Shown here: positions 62,314 to 64,000 of the stretch, one piece after another
How the letters are laid out: the number at the start of each line of letters is the position of its first letter
Position numbering within the stretch: position 1 is the stretch's first letter
Source of the DNA: Procambarus clarkii
Lineage: Eukaryota; Arthropoda; Malacostraca; Decapoda; Cambaridae
DNA length: 64,000 nucleotides
Direction of reading: 5' to 3'
NCBI RefSeq assembly: GCF_040958095.1
Contig: NC_091188.1
Location: 3,077,181 to 3,141,180 of the forward strand
Translations under genes and position numbers: made by a program
Notes under the pieces: generated by a model
What the model saw: only the letters and a program-made list of their open reading frames with translations
Told to the model about the DNA's origin: nothing
The model's database searches: none

Positions 62314-62782
62314 GGCCAGATTCATCAAGCAGTTATGCAACTACAGTACTTACAAACCTGTACATGCAGACGAGGAGTCACAATAACGTGGCTGAAATAT
62401 GTTGACCAAACCACACACTAGAAAGTGAAGGGACGACAACGTTTCAGCCTGCCCTGGACCATTCTCAAGTCGATTGTGAACTATAAGGTAATACAGTTCA
62501 CAGCGACAAAACGTCGTCGTTCCTTCACTTTCTAGTGTGTGGTTTGGTCAACATATTCAAACCTGTACATCTTTCCTCAATCTTTGGTGGCTTTGTTTAC
62601 ATATACTGTATTAGACAGTTTATGAGCTCCGAAGCACCAGGTTCTGATTATAAGAAAGATAACACTTGATTGGGAAGTTACGATGCTTGTAAACTGTTTA
62701 ATAAATGTAAACAAAGTCACCAAAGATTGAGGAAAGATGTACAGGTTCATAAGTACTTGCGTAACTGCTTGCTGCATCCCGG
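62314..62782. repeat. Foldback element with about 80-bp inverted arms
   Basis: Left arm 62314-62365 continues at 62571-62602 after an insertion. Right arm 62697-62782 is its inverse: 'ATGTAAACAAAGTCACCAAAG', 'TTGAGGAAAGATGTACAGG', 'GTAACTGCTTGCTGCATCCCGG'. No coding region is present. A one-arm relative is at 14412-14470. Confidence 0.7.
62366..62558. repeat. Second foldback nested inside the first, with 12-bp target duplication
   Basis: AAACCTGTACAT stands on both sides (62354-62365 and 62559-62570), and removing the insert restores the outer arm. The insert has its own inverted arms (62401-62445 and 62508-62552; GTTGACCAAACCACACACTA and the inverse). A single-arm copy is at 37655-37725. 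Confidence 0.7.
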
Positions 62783-64000
62783 ACCAGGATTCTGATAATA
62801 ATAGGAGTGTTTTGGCTATACTTAGCACAATATACTATGTGCTTAGTATATTAGGCTTTGCTTTGTCAGGTGCCATCGTCAACTGACGTATGCATGTTGC
62901 TATGCCATTTATCGATCAGTGGATCAATGGTTATGAAATTATCACACTTGCCAAGACTGCTTAGTGCTTCGCAACAGTACATAAACATGCAGAAAGTTAT
63001 ATAAAACATATGAATATAGTATAATATAGCAAAAGCAGTATGTTTTATTGTTCTAATATTATATTATGGTGCGCATATTAATTACATAAATATATCTGTG
63101 CATACCAATGTTCTACATATTCTGTGATAAAAATAAATGTCTGATATAAATGGATGTCTTATCCATCAACGCTTGTGAATTGTGATGTCGTCACAAGCTT
63201 TCTTCTCTCCACCACAGCCAAAGTAAGCTACATAAATATATTTTAACATTTTCTAGTGATCAGAAAACACATTTTAACAATATTAAAAGAAAATATTTAT
63301 TTCTGATTTGATTTTTTCATGCATAGGTGTTAATTTGTACAATAAGTATCTCAATGTGTAGCCAGTACCATTTCCAGTACTTTTTATTTTTGTCTTGGTC
63401 CTATAGTTTTAGATAGAACTTTGTGGATATATTAACATTAAAAAGTTTTAAGGAAATTGAATTAGGCTCACTATTGAACATGTTTTTAGATTTCTGTTCC
63501 AAATAACAGAGGGATTTTGTTAACATAACAATTTACAATAATCAACAAGAGGGTCTTAATTCAATAATCAACAGGGTCTTAATTCACAAAAGCATTCACT
63601 ACCAATCCAGACTAACTTGGTTTAGTAATTTCTTGCCAATCTTATTTTTACAGTACAGTACTGTATTATACTTTAACCCATAAACTACTCTGGTTTTCCA
63701 GACAATTGAAGTGTGCAATTGCTTCTGTTGTCAATAGACAATATCAGCAGATAATTATCCCAGTTTCTTTAATGGGCATCACTGTTGTAGCAGCCACCAT
63801 GTCCGATGCATGCCCTTCCAGCTCTGCTTTTCAATGCTTATATCTGTACAAGCTTTTCATGAAGCTGTGAATTTTCTGACTAGTAAAAAATATGATATGA
63901 TGGATTTTTAAGATTCAATCTTTGAAGAGGAAATATGTTTGGCTGATTTGGTCCGTTATTTAGAAGAATCTATGATTTGGAGGTCCAGATTTTGGATTGT
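62783..64000. other. ABCC5 intron, nothing recognised
   Basis: The exon that should follow NBD1's H-loop (Y-L-x-x-C-D-like, then the linker to the second membrane domain) is not seen up to the window's end, so it lies to the right. The sequence is AT-rich without a recognised repeat. Confidence 0.45.

Overview
The window looks like an arthropod nuclear genome, most probably a decapod crustacean. It is AT-rich, its genes are intron-rich with GT-AG introns, and its non-coding DNA is packed with short repeats that I recall (from memory, not from a search) as abundant in crayfish and their relatives: two tRNA-derived SINE families, 3' ends of CR1/L2-like LINEs, and DIRS-like fossils.

Four host genes are supported by exon-by-exon reading. 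PEX2 (+, about 5.5-6.4 kb) is the peroxisomal RING ligase in one coding exon. CCT4 (-, 8.6-17.9 kb) is the delta subunit of the TRiC/CCT chaperonin; ten coding exons give 534 residues. OTUB1 (+, 23.0-29.6 kb) is an otubain deubiquitinase; seven coding exons give 267 residues with an intact catalytic triad. An ABCC5/MRP5-like ABC transporter (+, 36.1 kb to beyond the right edge) is present as 16 coding exon positions covering the N-terminal tail, the first membrane domain and the first nucleotide-binding domain; the second half lies outside. The four genes are unrelated in function and each has its own promoter; no operon-like link is seen.

The most notable observation is in the transporter. 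The exon encoding the last helix of the first membrane domain exists in three frame-compatible versions (50942-51049, 54028-54135, 56433-56543) of 36, 36 and 37 codons, all phase 0 at both ends and all ending in the same G-x-x-S-x-x-R pattern. They look like mutually exclusive exons able to swap a pore-lining helix.

Between genes: 0.6-4.5 kb carries a decayed minisatellite, SINEs and a possible PEX2 first exon behind two cAMP-response-element sites. 17.9-23.0 kb carries a 3.3-kb element with inverted ends enclosing an AT microsatellite and a nested tandem array. 29.9-36.0 kb carries LINE tails, a candidate solo LTR and a large tetranucleotide/dinucleotide microsatellite. ABCC5 introns are filled with decayed DIRS-like and LINE pieces. 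The right end holds a foldback element with a second foldback nested in it, flanked by a 12-bp target duplication.
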